Shown: positions 17,001 to 22,895 of the stretch, one piece after another
Numbering within the stretch: the stretch's first letter is position 1
Layout of the letters: the number at the start of each line of letters is the position of its first letter
From: Owenweeksia sp965229445
Lineage (GTDB): Bacteria > Bacteroidota > Bacteroidia > Flavobacteriales > Schleiferiaceae
Direction of reading: 5' to 3'
NCBI GenBank assembly: GCA_965229445.1
Contig: OZ245876.1
Location: 2,294,001-2,358,000, forward strand
Length of the DNA stretch: 64,000 nucleotides
Notes under the pieces: generated by a model
Databases searched by the model: none
What the model saw: the letters and a program-made list of their open reading frames with translations, nothing else
What the model was told of the DNA's origin: nothing
Translations under genes and position numbers: made by a program

Positions 17001-19595
17001 CCGGCAGCCGGTACCCCCTGCGATGACGGCAACCTGGCTACGGTTAATGATGTAGAAGATGGAAACTGCAACTGTCAGGGTGTTGGTCCAATAGTAAGTA
17101 TAGACAATCCTGCTGAGGGCGCTGTGTTGCCTTATGGAAACTTTAATGTTGACTTCTCCCTACAGAACTGGCCATTGGATGGTTCCAATCATCTTGATCT
17201 GTGGATAGATGACGTGAAGACTAATGCTTATTATGATTCACTGCCAATACTAATCAGTGGTTTATCTGCTGGAACGCATGAAATAAGATTAGAGCTAGAG
17301 TATGTAGATCATACGGAAGTAGGAGCGCAAGATTCCATCAACATCACTATCTGTGATCCTGCGGGATTAACTTGTGATGATGGAGATGCTAATACGGTAA
17401 ATGATCTGACTGATGGCAATTGTGGGTGTTCAGGATCTGCAATAGCTCCGGCATATTCCATGTACATCAATAGTGGTGGTCCAGCTTATACAGCTGTGGA
17501 TGGTCGACAGTTTATTGCGGACAACCACTATCTAAACGGTTCTACCTATACCAAGGTAAAATCCATTGGAAATACAGATGATGATATTCTCTTCCATAGT
17601 GAAAGATATGATGCTAACCTGTCTTATGCCATTCCTGTTCCTCAAAATGGAAACTATGAAGTTACCTTATACTTTGCGGAGCTGCATAATGGTAGCTCAG
17701 TGGTTGGAGGAAGAGTAATGGATATCAGTATCGAAGGAAACCTGATCATGGATGACTATGACATCTTCGAGGAAGTAGGTAAGTTCAATGCTGTAACTCA
17801 CACCTTTGTGACCAGTATTACAGACGGTGTTGTTAACCTTGATTTCACAGCTATTGCTGGTAATGCCAAGGTTTGCGCTATTGGAATCATACTTCCATCT
17901 GCTGATCTTGTGGTAACACCTAATAATCATGTATTTAACAATACCGCAATAGGCAACACAGACACCTACAGCTTTGTGCTGGATAATATATATCCAACAA
18001 GCATCAACATAGATTCTGTGGTATTTAACGGAAACGAGAAGGGAGATTTCAGTACTAATTTAAGCAGCAGCTGGATTGTTGGTGCCAATTCTGATACTGC
18101 GTTTGATGTAGACTTCACCCCTTTGAACAACACACCTCAACTGCGCAATGCCACAATGACGATTTATCACAATGGTACTAACAGTCCGGTAAGCATCACT
18201 TTGTCTGGTGAAACGAGTTGTGTTTTGGTAGGTCAAAGCTGTGACGATGGTGATGCTAACACGATTAATGATGTGTATGACGTGAACTGTAATTGTGAGG
18301 GTACATTTGAGCCATTAACTCAAACGGTTTCTAACAATACAACCACCACAACATTATCGGTTAAAACTACAACTGGTGTTAGCACATGGAAATTCTATGC
18401 TGATGGTGTATTGGAAGCTACATATAATAGTAACTCAGTAAGTCATAACTGGAATGGCACGTCAAGCAAGTATTTTGAGTTCTTTCCTGCTAACAATGAC
18501 TTTTCAACAATCCTAGATAACATTACCTGGAACAATTCTAACTTAACAGGAAGCTTATCAAATAAGATTGAACGCATGAATAGCGTAGATAGAATCGAAC
18601 TGCATAATAATTCTTATTCCGGATCACTGCCAGCATGGATTGGTAACATGAGCCAATTAGATAAAATCTACCTTTTGGGTAATCAATTATCCGGTTCAAT
18701 ACCTAACGAGATTGGACAATTGACAAGCCTCACATATTTGGATTTGAGAAATAATCAAATGTCAGGTTCAATTCCAATTACCTTTGGTAACCTCAGTAAC
18801 CTTAAGATATTGTATTTATCTGGCAATAGTTTTTCTGGAACATTACCTAGATCACTGGGAAACATTCAGACATTAAAAAGAATACTGGTTCAAGGGAACA
18901 ATATTTCAGGAACAATTCCTTCAGAATTATCAAATCTAACAGCCCTGCAAATGTTGCTTCTGCATGTCAATAGTCTCAACTCTTATGAAGTTGGAGCATT
19001 TACCACGCAGAAGGATTTGACATCGTTATTTGTAAACAATAACAACTTAAGTGAGGAGGATATCGATAACATACTTCTCGACTTGGTAAGTTCACTAAAT
19101 GTGCCTGGTCGTGTTAACTGTACAGTTGACCTTAGAAACAATAGTGCTCCGTCAGTTTCAGGAAAAGCTCTTGCTGACAGCCTAATCGCTCTTGGATGGA
19201 CGGTGCTTCATGATCCTCTTCCTGCAGCTTCAGTAGCCAAAGGACCCGGAGATACTGTAGATGAAACCAACCGTACCGGAGAGGGTACTGATAGTGAAAG
19301 CAATACACGTCTTGGTAAGGATGAAATAGCCAATCAGATTGTAATTGGATTATTTCCGAATCCCGCCCAGGCAGGAAGCGAGCTTAGCATTAATCTTCAA
19401 GGAGTGTCTCCAGGAGTTTTGAAGCTAGAGATCGTAAACCTTCAGGGTCAGGTAATAGACGCATCATTCATAGATGTCAAAACCGGTGAAAACCAATATG
19501 GATATCACCTGCCAGATGGACTAGCAAAAGGCCAATACGTATTAAGGTTAAGCAAGGAAAGCTGGTTAAGAAATAAAGTAGTTATCTTAAAATAA
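8034..19595 (+). CDS. Giant secreted modular protein: beta-propeller, Kelch, CBM-like, four malectin repeats, LRR, T9SS type A signal
   Basis: 3,853 residues. A Sec signal peptide ends near Ala30 (SSLSA). Domains in order, approximate residues: glucose/sorbosone-dehydrogenase-like propeller (35-550); TSP3-like Asp-rich calcium loops (DDDLDGYSNADE, NDPDDDDDGLLDNVD; 555-625); LamG-like sandwich (625-863); Kelch propeller (866-1180, repeated NIYDPATDTW-type blades); two ASPM/choice-of-anchor-like domains; CBM-like domain (1441-1650, starting LLVMEAESE); ASPM-like; four tandem units of about 408 residues (1765-3395), each with Cys linker A, Ig-like domain, Cys linker B, malectin and ASPM-like domains; a last Cys linker A (3396); leucine-rich repeats of the SGSIPNEIGQL type (about 3500-3655); and a T9SS type A C-terminal domain (about 3769-3853, starting IGLFPNPAQAG, ending VVILK). 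It is predicted to be exported by T9SS and anchored or released at the cell surface, binding glycans through its malectin and CBM-like parts. No complete catalytic site was identified. A strong terminator follows, so it appears monocistronic. Confidence 0.93.
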   Translation: MKTSIYYQRLAASISGLILTLIISGSSLSAQINFNSGNLQGINLTNPTTLDFGPDGRLYVTEQYGNVYAYTITRSPAGDYSATAIEHITIIKAIQNHNDDGTLNNTQKRQITGILATGTAANPVLLVAHSDWRVGGGGGGADKNLDTNSGIISKLTWDGTKWVRVDLVRGLARSEENHASNGLQIDSTTNTLFIAVGGLTNAGSPSNNFSLITEYSLSACILSIDLNVINALPTKYDSLNASYYKYDMPTLDDPMRANVNGISDPNQVGYNGIDLYDPFGGNDGLNQAKWVSGGPVQVHASGLRNPYDLVITESGEMYTWNNGANPGWGGHPEYEGTDSVTNNWVNGEPGSTDPGPNDAKVNNLDGLHHITNFGYYGGHPCPVRANPAGSGIFTHDHVNGAGGVNGVFRTAITNDPNTSLPVDWPPVDPSLANPIEADYQNPGVDDLSLFTVKASTNGICEYTASNFGGAMQGNLLVASFNENIYRVQLNAQGSINNAGDVTSMAYGFGTNPLDVVAQGDNDVFPGTIWVVNYGSNTLTVFEPQDFGSCNGNYSTLVDDDLDGYSNADEIDNGTDPCNGANKPSDFDKTEINGFLVSNLNDPDDDDDGLLDNVDPFAWDPNNGADLTVPHNYVLLNGYPGFGIAGLGFTGWMTNYNEDYLDLYKHEDNSDVELVAGGAVGLLSFNNVPVGSAKGSNNDLKNGWQFGMAVDINTPPFHIEAKMLGPVFQGNPMGNQFNGAYIGNGDMDNYVAINVHANNGNPQIEILSENAGVFTSTLYPFVDIDSAAEFNLYLEIDPQNGTVQPKAQTTGAVINVGPSFNLSGALLSAVQTSAPLAVGVMAGRDSTDSIFNATWDNIKSEFVPSTAMGQWSFVNNASSCNSHGTPGSCPEARHEAAYVQVGDKFVLVGGRENGSNVNIYDPATDTWTIGSAPGFSIHHFQAVEYDGLLYMVGAMTGNFPNETGLPNIWIYNPSSDEWMMGPAIPTGRIRGSAGCVVYNDKIYLVGGIINGHTSGWVNWLDEYDPATNTWTALADAPNSRDHFHAAVLNDKLYAVAGRRSGSNGSTYNDTEEDVDVYDFETNTWSTLPNPIPTERAGNTVAVLGNEILVIGGEKQNGLAKNETEALYGPTGTWRALDTLNEGRHGTQAIVNNNTIYLASGSRERGGGASKITMTQEVFAFNSPGTPVLTPYNNSSIVASIGNISFYSVNSGDSITQTFNISNTGGDKGILIKDLAFSDGTFLHASAEHGLPFHLRPGATVQISVAYAPSGSHTLDSELIILHTGIGDSTTINITGSSSGNLLSVNPATHTYGTTEINNSSSATFTINNPSVTTIQIDSVSFGGAIPGDYSTSFTGAVISSGNSTNLDVDFTPSSYTPAVKDAVMYIYHTGDNSPLSVNLSGNVGCPIAGIPCDDGNANTFGDIQDGNCNCVGSIYTGNGGVGCNDFIEQNGLLVMEAESEVAASSDWYLGTTDSVNGFDLSDRSGSYYMWKAFCGTAPNYNNCGGVQSAQDANAITYSFYINNPGKYKLMIRSWQPDIGPDPDTENNDCWVQFPTNGGYTEKWDGSDSTAFDTNDWLKTYQNKPGDWEWQTKTVDHSTYFIYSQFDSVGTYQLKIAGRSKLFAIDRIVLFRDGNPSNNYGEGLATKQMPAESLRDTCDYTTLYAYPRNHSFDPTFIDSTTSAGFTLENLGNTALVVDSVVLSGANAIDFSTDLLAGTLVDSFSTLGYSVNFTPSGPGYAQRHATLTIYHNANNDPIAISLVGDIACPAAGTSCDDGNSLTTNDIEDGNCNCAGTGPTITIDSPANGTTLPYGDFNVTHTITNWPMGAGSNHFHLKIDGVKINSYYDSLPVLISGLTPGAHQIKLALATVDHNEVGVADSIDVFMCEPAGTACDDGFVNTVNDTTDGNCGCFGRAIQPLYSLHINAGGPAHTTANGLNFIADDHFVNGGTYSQNGKAIANTTEDVLYKSERYSSGLSYAIPVPYQGDYDVTLHFAEIHSGSYNNGARVFDASLEGVQVLNDYDIYASVGSQYAVSHSFSVNVTDGVLDYYSNSSAGDAKISAISIVYTGISLVPSPGNHTFGATNVGDSSTVVLNLDNPNNISIDIDSIEMIGADASEFFVNLTTPVSIPSDSTLAFTAGFSPVNLNSGTKSAQLVVYSSAENSPLTIDFTGAVACPTAGTPCNDNNPLTTNDVEDGNCNCAGNGPTISIDSPSNGATLPYGDFYVNHTITNWPMGAGSNHFHLRIDGIKINSYYDSLPVLITGLTAGAHQIKLALATVDHQEAGVADSIDIFVCDPAGLSCDDGNSSTINDTTDGNCGCAGTAITPVYSMYINSGGPSYTTVDGKNFIADAYFNNGKKYLQNGKAIANTLDDVIYQSERWNANLSYSIPVPFQGDYEVTLYFAEIHSGTYSTGARIMDADIEGAQVLDDYDIFASVGAQTADSRTFPVVVTDGVLNIDFSAVAGNPKLSGIGVVYTGLSLIATPDNFSFNPVVVGQADTADFVLSNSGNTGITIDSLEIIGANAVDFTTNLTTTTVLADSTEAFKVFFAPVGQTPVSRTASLMIYHSGDNTPLTISLSGAIACPAAGTPCDDGNLATTNDVEDGNCNCQGVGPVVSIDNPVEAAVLPYGDFNIDFSLQNWPLNGSNHLDLWIDDVKTNAYYDSLPILISGLSAGTHELRLELEYVDHTEVGSQDSITITICDPAGLSCYDGDPNTVNDTTDGNCGCAGVPLTPAYSMYINSGGNAYTAVDGRQFIADTLFSNGGTYAQNSKTIGNTDDDVIFQTERWNANLAYAIPVPYSGDYQVILYFAEIHSGSYNLGARVMDVSLEGTLVLDDYDIYADVGQQNAVAKSFNVNLTDGILNLDFSSVAGNAKISGIGILYTGISLSVTPDNHSFPAILVGQTDTADFVLGNTSVLDISVDSVKITGATAQDFTTNLSPANVLANSTSGFKVFFSPQSQTPVLRSANLMIYHSGDNTPLVVSLSGSVSCPAAGTPCDDGNLATVNDVEDGNCNCQGVGPIVSIDNPAEGAVLPYGNFNVDFSLQNWPLDGSNHLDLWIDDVKTNAYYDSLPILISGLSAGTHEIRLELEYVDHTEVGAQDSINITICDPAGLTCDDGDANTVNDLTDGNCGCSGSAIAPAYSMYINSGGPAYTAVDGRQFIADNHYLNGSTYTKVKSIGNTDDDILFHSERYDANLSYAIPVPQNGNYEVTLYFAELHNGSSVVGGRVMDISIEGNLIMDDYDIFEEVGKFNAVTHTFVTSITDGVVNLDFTAIAGNAKVCAIGIILPSADLVVTPNNHVFNNTAIGNTDTYSFVLDNIYPTSINIDSVVFNGNEKGDFSTNLSSSWIVGANSDTAFDVDFTPLNNTPQLRNATMTIYHNGTNSPVSITLSGETSCVLVGQSCDDGDANTINDVYDVNCNCEGTFEPLTQTVSNNTTTTTLSVKTTTGVSTWKFYADGVLEATYNSNSVSHNWNGTSSKYFEFFPANNDFSTILDNITWNNSNLTGSLSNKIERMNSVDRIELHNNSYSGSLPAWIGNMSQLDKIYLLGNQLSGSIPNEIGQLTSLTYLDLRNNQMSGSIPITFGNLSNLKILYLSGNSFSGTLPRSLGNIQTLKRILVQGNNISGTIPSELSNLTALQMLLLHVNSLNSYEVGAFTTQKDLTSLFVNNNNLSEEDIDNILLDLVSSLNVPGRVNCTVDLRNNSAPSVSGKALADSLIALGWTVLHDPLPAASVAKGPGDTVDETNRTGEGTDSESNTRLGKDEIANQIVIGLFPNPAQAGSELSINLQGVSPGVLKLEIVNLQGQVIDASFIDVKTGENQYGYHLPDGLAKGQYVLRLSKESWLRNKVVILK
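13326..18218 (+). repeat. Four tandem protein-coding repeats of about 1.22 kb in the giant gene
   Basis: Units start at the first Cys codon of linker A: 13326, 14553, 15777 and 16998, and a fifth linker A begins at 18219. Unit lengths are 1227, 1224, 1221 and 1221 bp (407-409 codons). Within each, the second Cys linker starts 357, 357, 354 and 354 bp after the first, and a malectin domain follows (about 13786-14232, 15013-15462, 16231-16680, 17452-17900). Units 3 and 4 are the most alike in protein but differ at many synonymous sites. Confidence 0.92.
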
Positions 19596-19637
19596 TAGAA
19601 AGTATTTAAAGCAAAGTTTAGGTGCATAAGTGCAGAG

Positions 19638-19675
19638 GAGCCGGAATCTTAGTTGATCCGGCTCTTCTTTTTTCT
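19638..19675 (+). terminator. Rho-independent terminator after the giant gene
   Basis: GAGCCGGA (19638-19645) pairs with TCCGGCTC (19657-19664) around an 11-nt loop, followed by TTCTTTTTTCT. It lies between the giant gene and the convergent mazG. Confidence 0.85.
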
Positions 19676-19689
19676 AAACATTCTGAGTG

Positions 19690-20463
19690 TTATAAGGATT
19701 TAGCCTCTTCCCAATACCTGTCCATTTCAGAAAGCCTTAAATCAGCTAACTCTCTTCCCTCCTGCTTTACCTTCTCTTCCAGATACTGAAATCTCCTTAT
19801 GAACTTTTTATTAGTGCGTTCCAGAGCCGATTCGGGATCAACCTTTAGAAACCTACTTAGGTTAATAATTGAAAACAGAATATCTCCAAGCTCCGACTCA
19901 ACCTCATCCTGCGTTTTGTCTGAAACGGCCTCGTCCAGTTCATCAAACTCCTCCCTACATTTATCCAGAACCTGACTCTCATTCTCCCAGTCAAAGCCTA
20001 TTCCTTTTGCTTTCTCTTGAATTCGTGTTGCTTTGACCATGGCTGGTAATGATTTTGGTACGCCTTCCAGCACAGATTTCTTGCCTTCTTTGAGCTTCAA
20101 TTTCTCCCAATTCGCCTTTACCTCAGCTTCTCCAGATACCTTCACATCAGCGTAAATGTGTGGGTGACGTTGAATCAGTTTATCACATATGGAGTTCAGT
20201 ACATCCGCAACATCAAAAGCCCCTTTCTCACTCCCAATTCGGCTATAAAAAACCATATGGAGCATGAGATCACCAATTTCCTTCTTGACCTCTTCGAGAT
20301 CATTGTCCAGAATAGCATCTCCCAATTCATAAGTTTCTTCAATAGTTAATGGGCGTAAGGTCTCCATGGTCTGTTTCTTGTCCCATGGACATTGATCGCG
20401 GAGTTCATCCATAATGTCCAGCAAACGTCCAAAAGCCTTCAGTTTTTGTTCCTTACTATTCAT
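19690..20463 (-). CDS. mazG: Nucleoside triphosphate pyrophosphohydrolase MazG
   Basis: 257 residues from the ATG at 20463, with tandem MazG domains. The N-terminal domain has the EEXXE motif in IEETYELGDAI and the EXXD motif in EIGDLMLHMVF; the C-terminal domain repeats them in EEFDELDEA and ESELGDILFSI. These acidic residues bind Mg2+. MazG hydrolyses NTPs to NMP and PPi, with roles in nucleotide sanitation and (p)ppGpp-linked physiology. The frame stays open to 20505, but the ATG at 20463 overlaps the end of the DUF5606 gene by only 8 bp and starts the protein at the conserved region. It is the last gene of a leftward run from def. Confidence 0.94.
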   Translation of the reverse strand: MNSKEQKLKAFGRLLDIMDELRDQCPWDKKQTMETLRPLTIEETYELGDAILDNDLEEVKKEIGDLMLHMVFYSRIGSEKGAFDVADVLNSICDKLIQRHPHIYADVKVSGEAEVKANWEKLKLKEGKKSVLEGVPKSLPAMVKATRIQEKAKGIGFDWENESQVLDKCREEFDELDEAVSDKTQDEVESELGDILFSIINLSRFLKVDPESALERTNKKFIRRFQYLEEKVKQEGRELADLRLSEMDRYWEEAKSL

Positions 20464-20887
20464 CATTCTCTGCATCCTGAACTTCCGGTGATTCGTCCTG
20501 ATCATCCACGCTTATAAAGTCATGTGCCTGAAGAATATTGTACCATTGAAATATTTTCTTGAGGTCGGAATTATAGACTCGTGCCCGGTCATAATCCGGT
20601 AATATTTCCGCTAAATATTCCCCCAGACTGATGGGCGCCTCTTTGTGATCTATTGCCTTACCAAGATTTTCCTTCTTTGCAATCTCTTCAAAAACCTCCG
20701 CAAGTGGAACTTCCTCATTGTCCGTATATATGGCAATATCCTGCAGGGCGCTGACATTCTGTGCCTGATTTACTGGAAATCTTCGGTTATCAATAATGGA
20801 TTCAACGATTAATCCTCCTTTACTTTGTGCTACAAGCCTGTACAAGCCAGGTTTTCCTGCAATTGCTAATATCCCTTCTAAATTCAT
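20456..20887 (-). CDS. DUF5606-type protein of unknown function
   Basis: 143 residues beginning MNLEGILAIAGKPGLYRLVA, which I recognise as the conserved start of the Bacteroidota DUF5606 family. A small beta-rich N-terminal half (GLIVESIIDNRRFPV) is followed by helices and an acidic C-terminal tail (DDQDESPEVQDAENDE). There is no signal peptide or membrane segment, so it is cytoplasmic. It overlaps the upstream lipoprotein gene by 4 bp (ATGA) and the mazG start by 8 bp, so it is cotranscribed with both. Molecular role unknown. Confidence 0.8.
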   Translation of the reverse strand: MNLEGILAIAGKPGLYRLVAQSKGGLIVESIIDNRRFPVNQAQNVSALQDIAIYTDNEEVPLAEVFEEIAKKENLGKAIDHKEAPISLGEYLAEILPDYDRARVYNSDLKKIFQWYNILQAHDFISVDDQDESPEVQDAENDE

Positions 20888-21432
20888 TCCTTCAATTGAG
20901 TTTTATTTATTGAATCTTGTAAAGCGTTTTCTATCCAGTTGGCTACCTGCTCCTCCGTACTTAAAGTATCTTGCAGTAAGTGCAATAGATTTGTAGCGTC
21001 TAATGATAAAGGATGGTTCGGAAACGCCGATATCAAAGCACGATATTGTTCAACAGCGAGATCTTTGTCCTTTATATTCTCATCATAAACATATGCTCGC
21101 ATAAACATGGCATGAGGCACAATTTCATGATCTTGGTAATCATTCATAATCTGATCATATACCCTCAAGGCCTCAGAATTATTATTGAACGCTCCCTGAA
21201 ATAGATTACCTGCTTTAAGCATTAAGTAAGGAGAAACAGAATCTTGTGGGAATGCCTCTACATATGTTTTGTACATATTTTGAAGTCTGCTTACCTCGGA
21301 GCTATCCAATTCAACTTCAGACCTAAGTTTTTCTTCAAGTTGAGATATATCGTTGAGGAGTTCATGCTTATTCTGCTGACTGCACTGAACCACAAATGTC
21401 GCTACCACAACTACTAAAAGTAACTTCCTCAC
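20884..21432 (-). CDS. TPR-like lipoprotein
   Basis: 182 residues. The N-terminus MRKLLLVVVVATFVVQCSQQ is a lipoprotein signal, lipidated on Cys17. The rest is helical with TPR-like periodicity (DSVSPYLMLKAGNLFQGAF, IVPHAMFMRAYVYDENIK, AVEQYRALISAFPNHPLS), resembling YfgC/YbgF-type repeat proteins. Translation starts at GTG (21432), giving a GTGA overlap with the stop of def. Location is presumably the inner or outer membrane facing the periplasm. Partners are unknown. Confidence 0.78.
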   Translation of the reverse strand: MRKLLLVVVVATFVVQCSQQNKHELLNDISQLEEKLRSEVELDSSEVSRLQNMYKTYVEAFPQDSVSPYLMLKAGNLFQGAFNNNSEALRVYDQIMNDYQDHEIVPHAMFMRAYVYDENIKDKDLAVEQYRALISAFPNHPLSLDATNLLHLLQDTLSTEEQVANWIENALQDSINKTQLKE

Positions 21433-21998
21433 AGCTTTGGAAACTTCATTTTATAATCAACTCTTACCTTCCCTTTAGAAATATTGGAAAGCTTCCCTTT
21501 CAAAAACCTTCTTTTTAACGGGGATAACAAATCGGTGAAAAGCAATCCTTCGATATGATCATACTCATGTTGGATTACACGGGCCTTTAATCCGATAAAT
21601 TCTTCTCGATGAGTCTCAAAATTTTCATCAAGGTACTCCATAAGTACCCTTTGATTGCGGCTCACATCTTCTCGTATTTCCGGGATGCTCAAACATCCTT
21701 CGTTAAATGACCATAAATCACCATCCTCCTCAATTTTCACCGGATTGATAAAAACCTTCTTGAAACCGCTCAATTGTTCCTCATCATCTTCAGAATCCTC
21801 TACAAAGCCTGACGTATCTACTATAAACATGCGCAAGGACTTTCCAACTTGCGGAGCAGCTAGGCCAACTCCACTGGCATTGTACATGGTCTCAAACATA
21901 TCTTCTATCAATTTCTGAAGCTCGTCTGAATTCTCCTTAATATCATCGCCCCGTTTGCGCAGCACGGGATCTCCGTAGGCATAAATAGGTAATATCAA
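21429..21998 (-). CDS. def: Peptide deformylase
   Basis: 189 residues with all three deformylase motifs: GVGLAAPQVG (43-52), EGCLSIP (100-106, metal ligand Cys102) and HEYDHIEG (144-151, ligands His144 and His148, catalytic Glu145). It removes the formyl group from nascent N-terminal methionine. The start is TTG at 21998: the protein then begins ILPIYAYGDPVLRK, the conserved family N-terminus, and there is no nearby in-frame ATG. A 7-bp inverted repeat with 1-nt spacer (21994-22008) overlaps this start codon. It heads the run def, TPR-like lipoprotein, DUF5606, mazG, joined by short overlaps. Confidence 0.97.
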   Translation of the reverse strand: MILPIYAYGDPVLRKRGDDIKENSDELQKLIEDMFETMYNASGVGLAAPQVGKSLRMFIVDTSGFVEDSEDDEEQLSGFKKVFINPVKIEEDGDLWSFNEGCLSIPEIREDVSRNQRVLMEYLDENFETHREEFIGLKARVIQHEYDHIEGLLFTDLLSPLKRRFLKGKLSNISKGKVRVDYKMKFPKL

Positions 21999-22037
21999 AT
22001 TATTTGATTTTTGGCAAATTTAGTCATTGCTTCGCTC

Positions 22038-22445
22038 TCAGGAGTTGAGATAATCCTGTAATATCATTGCGGCACTAACTTTGTCTAATTCACCCTTTCT
22101 GCGTCTTCGGCTTTTTTTCATTCCTGATTGTACCAAACTGCGTGACGCTAGCTTTGAAGTATACCGTTCATCAATTAAAACTAAATTGACATCTGGCCAT
22201 TTCTTAGAAATCCTACTCAATGTTTCTCTTACCAAGCGGCTATTATCGCTATCTCCTCCACTTAGGGAAAGAGGATTACCTATAACCAAAGTATCGATTT
22301 GGTATTGTGGAATCCAAACCTCTAAATTTTCCAGTAATGTTTCTGAAGGAATTGTGTAAAAGGGTGTGGCAATTATATTCAATACATCCGAAATAGCTAT
22401 GCCGGTTCTTACGGATCCGATATCAATTCCAAGATGCCGACCCAA
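22038..22445 (-). CDS. ruvX: Putative pre-16S rRNA nuclease / Holliday junction resolvase (YqgF)
   Basis: 135 residues of the RNase H-like YqgF/RuvX family: LGIDIGSVRTGIAIS at the N-terminus with catalytic Asp8, VLIDERYTSKLA with the second acidic residue, and KVSAAMILQDYL with the C-terminal Asp. Proteins of this family mature the 5' end of 16S rRNA in E. coli. The start is TTG at 22445. The gene follows an unknown small gene (5-bp gap) and precedes def (39 bp). Confidence 0.92.
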   Translation of the reverse strand: MGRHLGIDIGSVRTGIAISDVLNIIATPFYTIPSETLLENLEVWIPQYQIDTLVIGNPLSLSGGDSDNSRLVRETLSRISKKWPDVNLVLIDERYTSKLASRSLVQSGMKKSRRRRKGELDKVSAAMILQDYLNS

Positions 22446-22450
22446 TACAG

Positions 22451-22804
22451 CTATGAATTGTTTTGTTCGATGAGGGCAAGGAGATCTTTACTTTCGCCTT
22501 GCCACAATTGAAATTGCATACTACTGATAATCAATGAAAAGTCGCGGGCAAAGTCCTTTATCTGCTCGTCTCCCAACTCCAGCGCTGATGCACGCAGTTC
22601 CCTCAAAAACCTTAATCGCGTAACTAATTCACCTTTGGCAGGTAATGCCTTAACTCCGCTAGGGTTCTCCATTCTTATCAGCGTTTCCATGGTGTTATCA
22701 ATATTCACAAGTAAATCTGACTTGATATGGCAAGTTGAAAGCTGGTGCTTAATTTCTTCCAACCCTATCATTAAATTTTCAAGACCAGTATTGTGCACAA
22801 CCAA
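22451..22804 (-). CDS. Hypothetical cytoplasmic protein
   Basis: 117 residues, predicted mostly helical, with no signal peptide or membrane segment and no recognised family. It begins at TTG (22804); a GTG two codons on or the ATG at residue 12 (MIGLEEIKHQL) are possible starts. Two Cys residues are absent from conserved-looking pairs. The 5-bp gap to ruvX suggests cotranscription and a housekeeping context. Real coding status is supported by tight packing and normal composition only. Confidence 0.6.
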   Translation of the reverse strand: MVVHNTGLENLMIGLEEIKHQLSTCHIKSDLLVNIDNTMETLIRMENPSGVKALPAKGELVTRLRFLRELRASALELGDEQIKDFARDFSLIISSMQFQLWQGESKDLLALIEQNNS

Positions 22805-22895
22805 ATATTGCTGAGTTTGAGAATCCTAAGTTAGAAAATATCATATCACTATATTGTTGATGTTCAAAGATTTATCAACAGCAACTAAATATAGT

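Noticed and set aside
13326..18218. Regularly spaced repeats that might suggest a repeat array of non-coding type
   Set aside because: The period is about 1.22 kb, in frame, with diverged synonymous sites: protein domain duplication, not CRISPR.
22855..22880. 7-bp inverted repeat (TGTTGAT / ATCAACA) after the helicase gene
   Set aside because: Twelve-nt loop and no T run on the minus strand; too weak to call a terminator.
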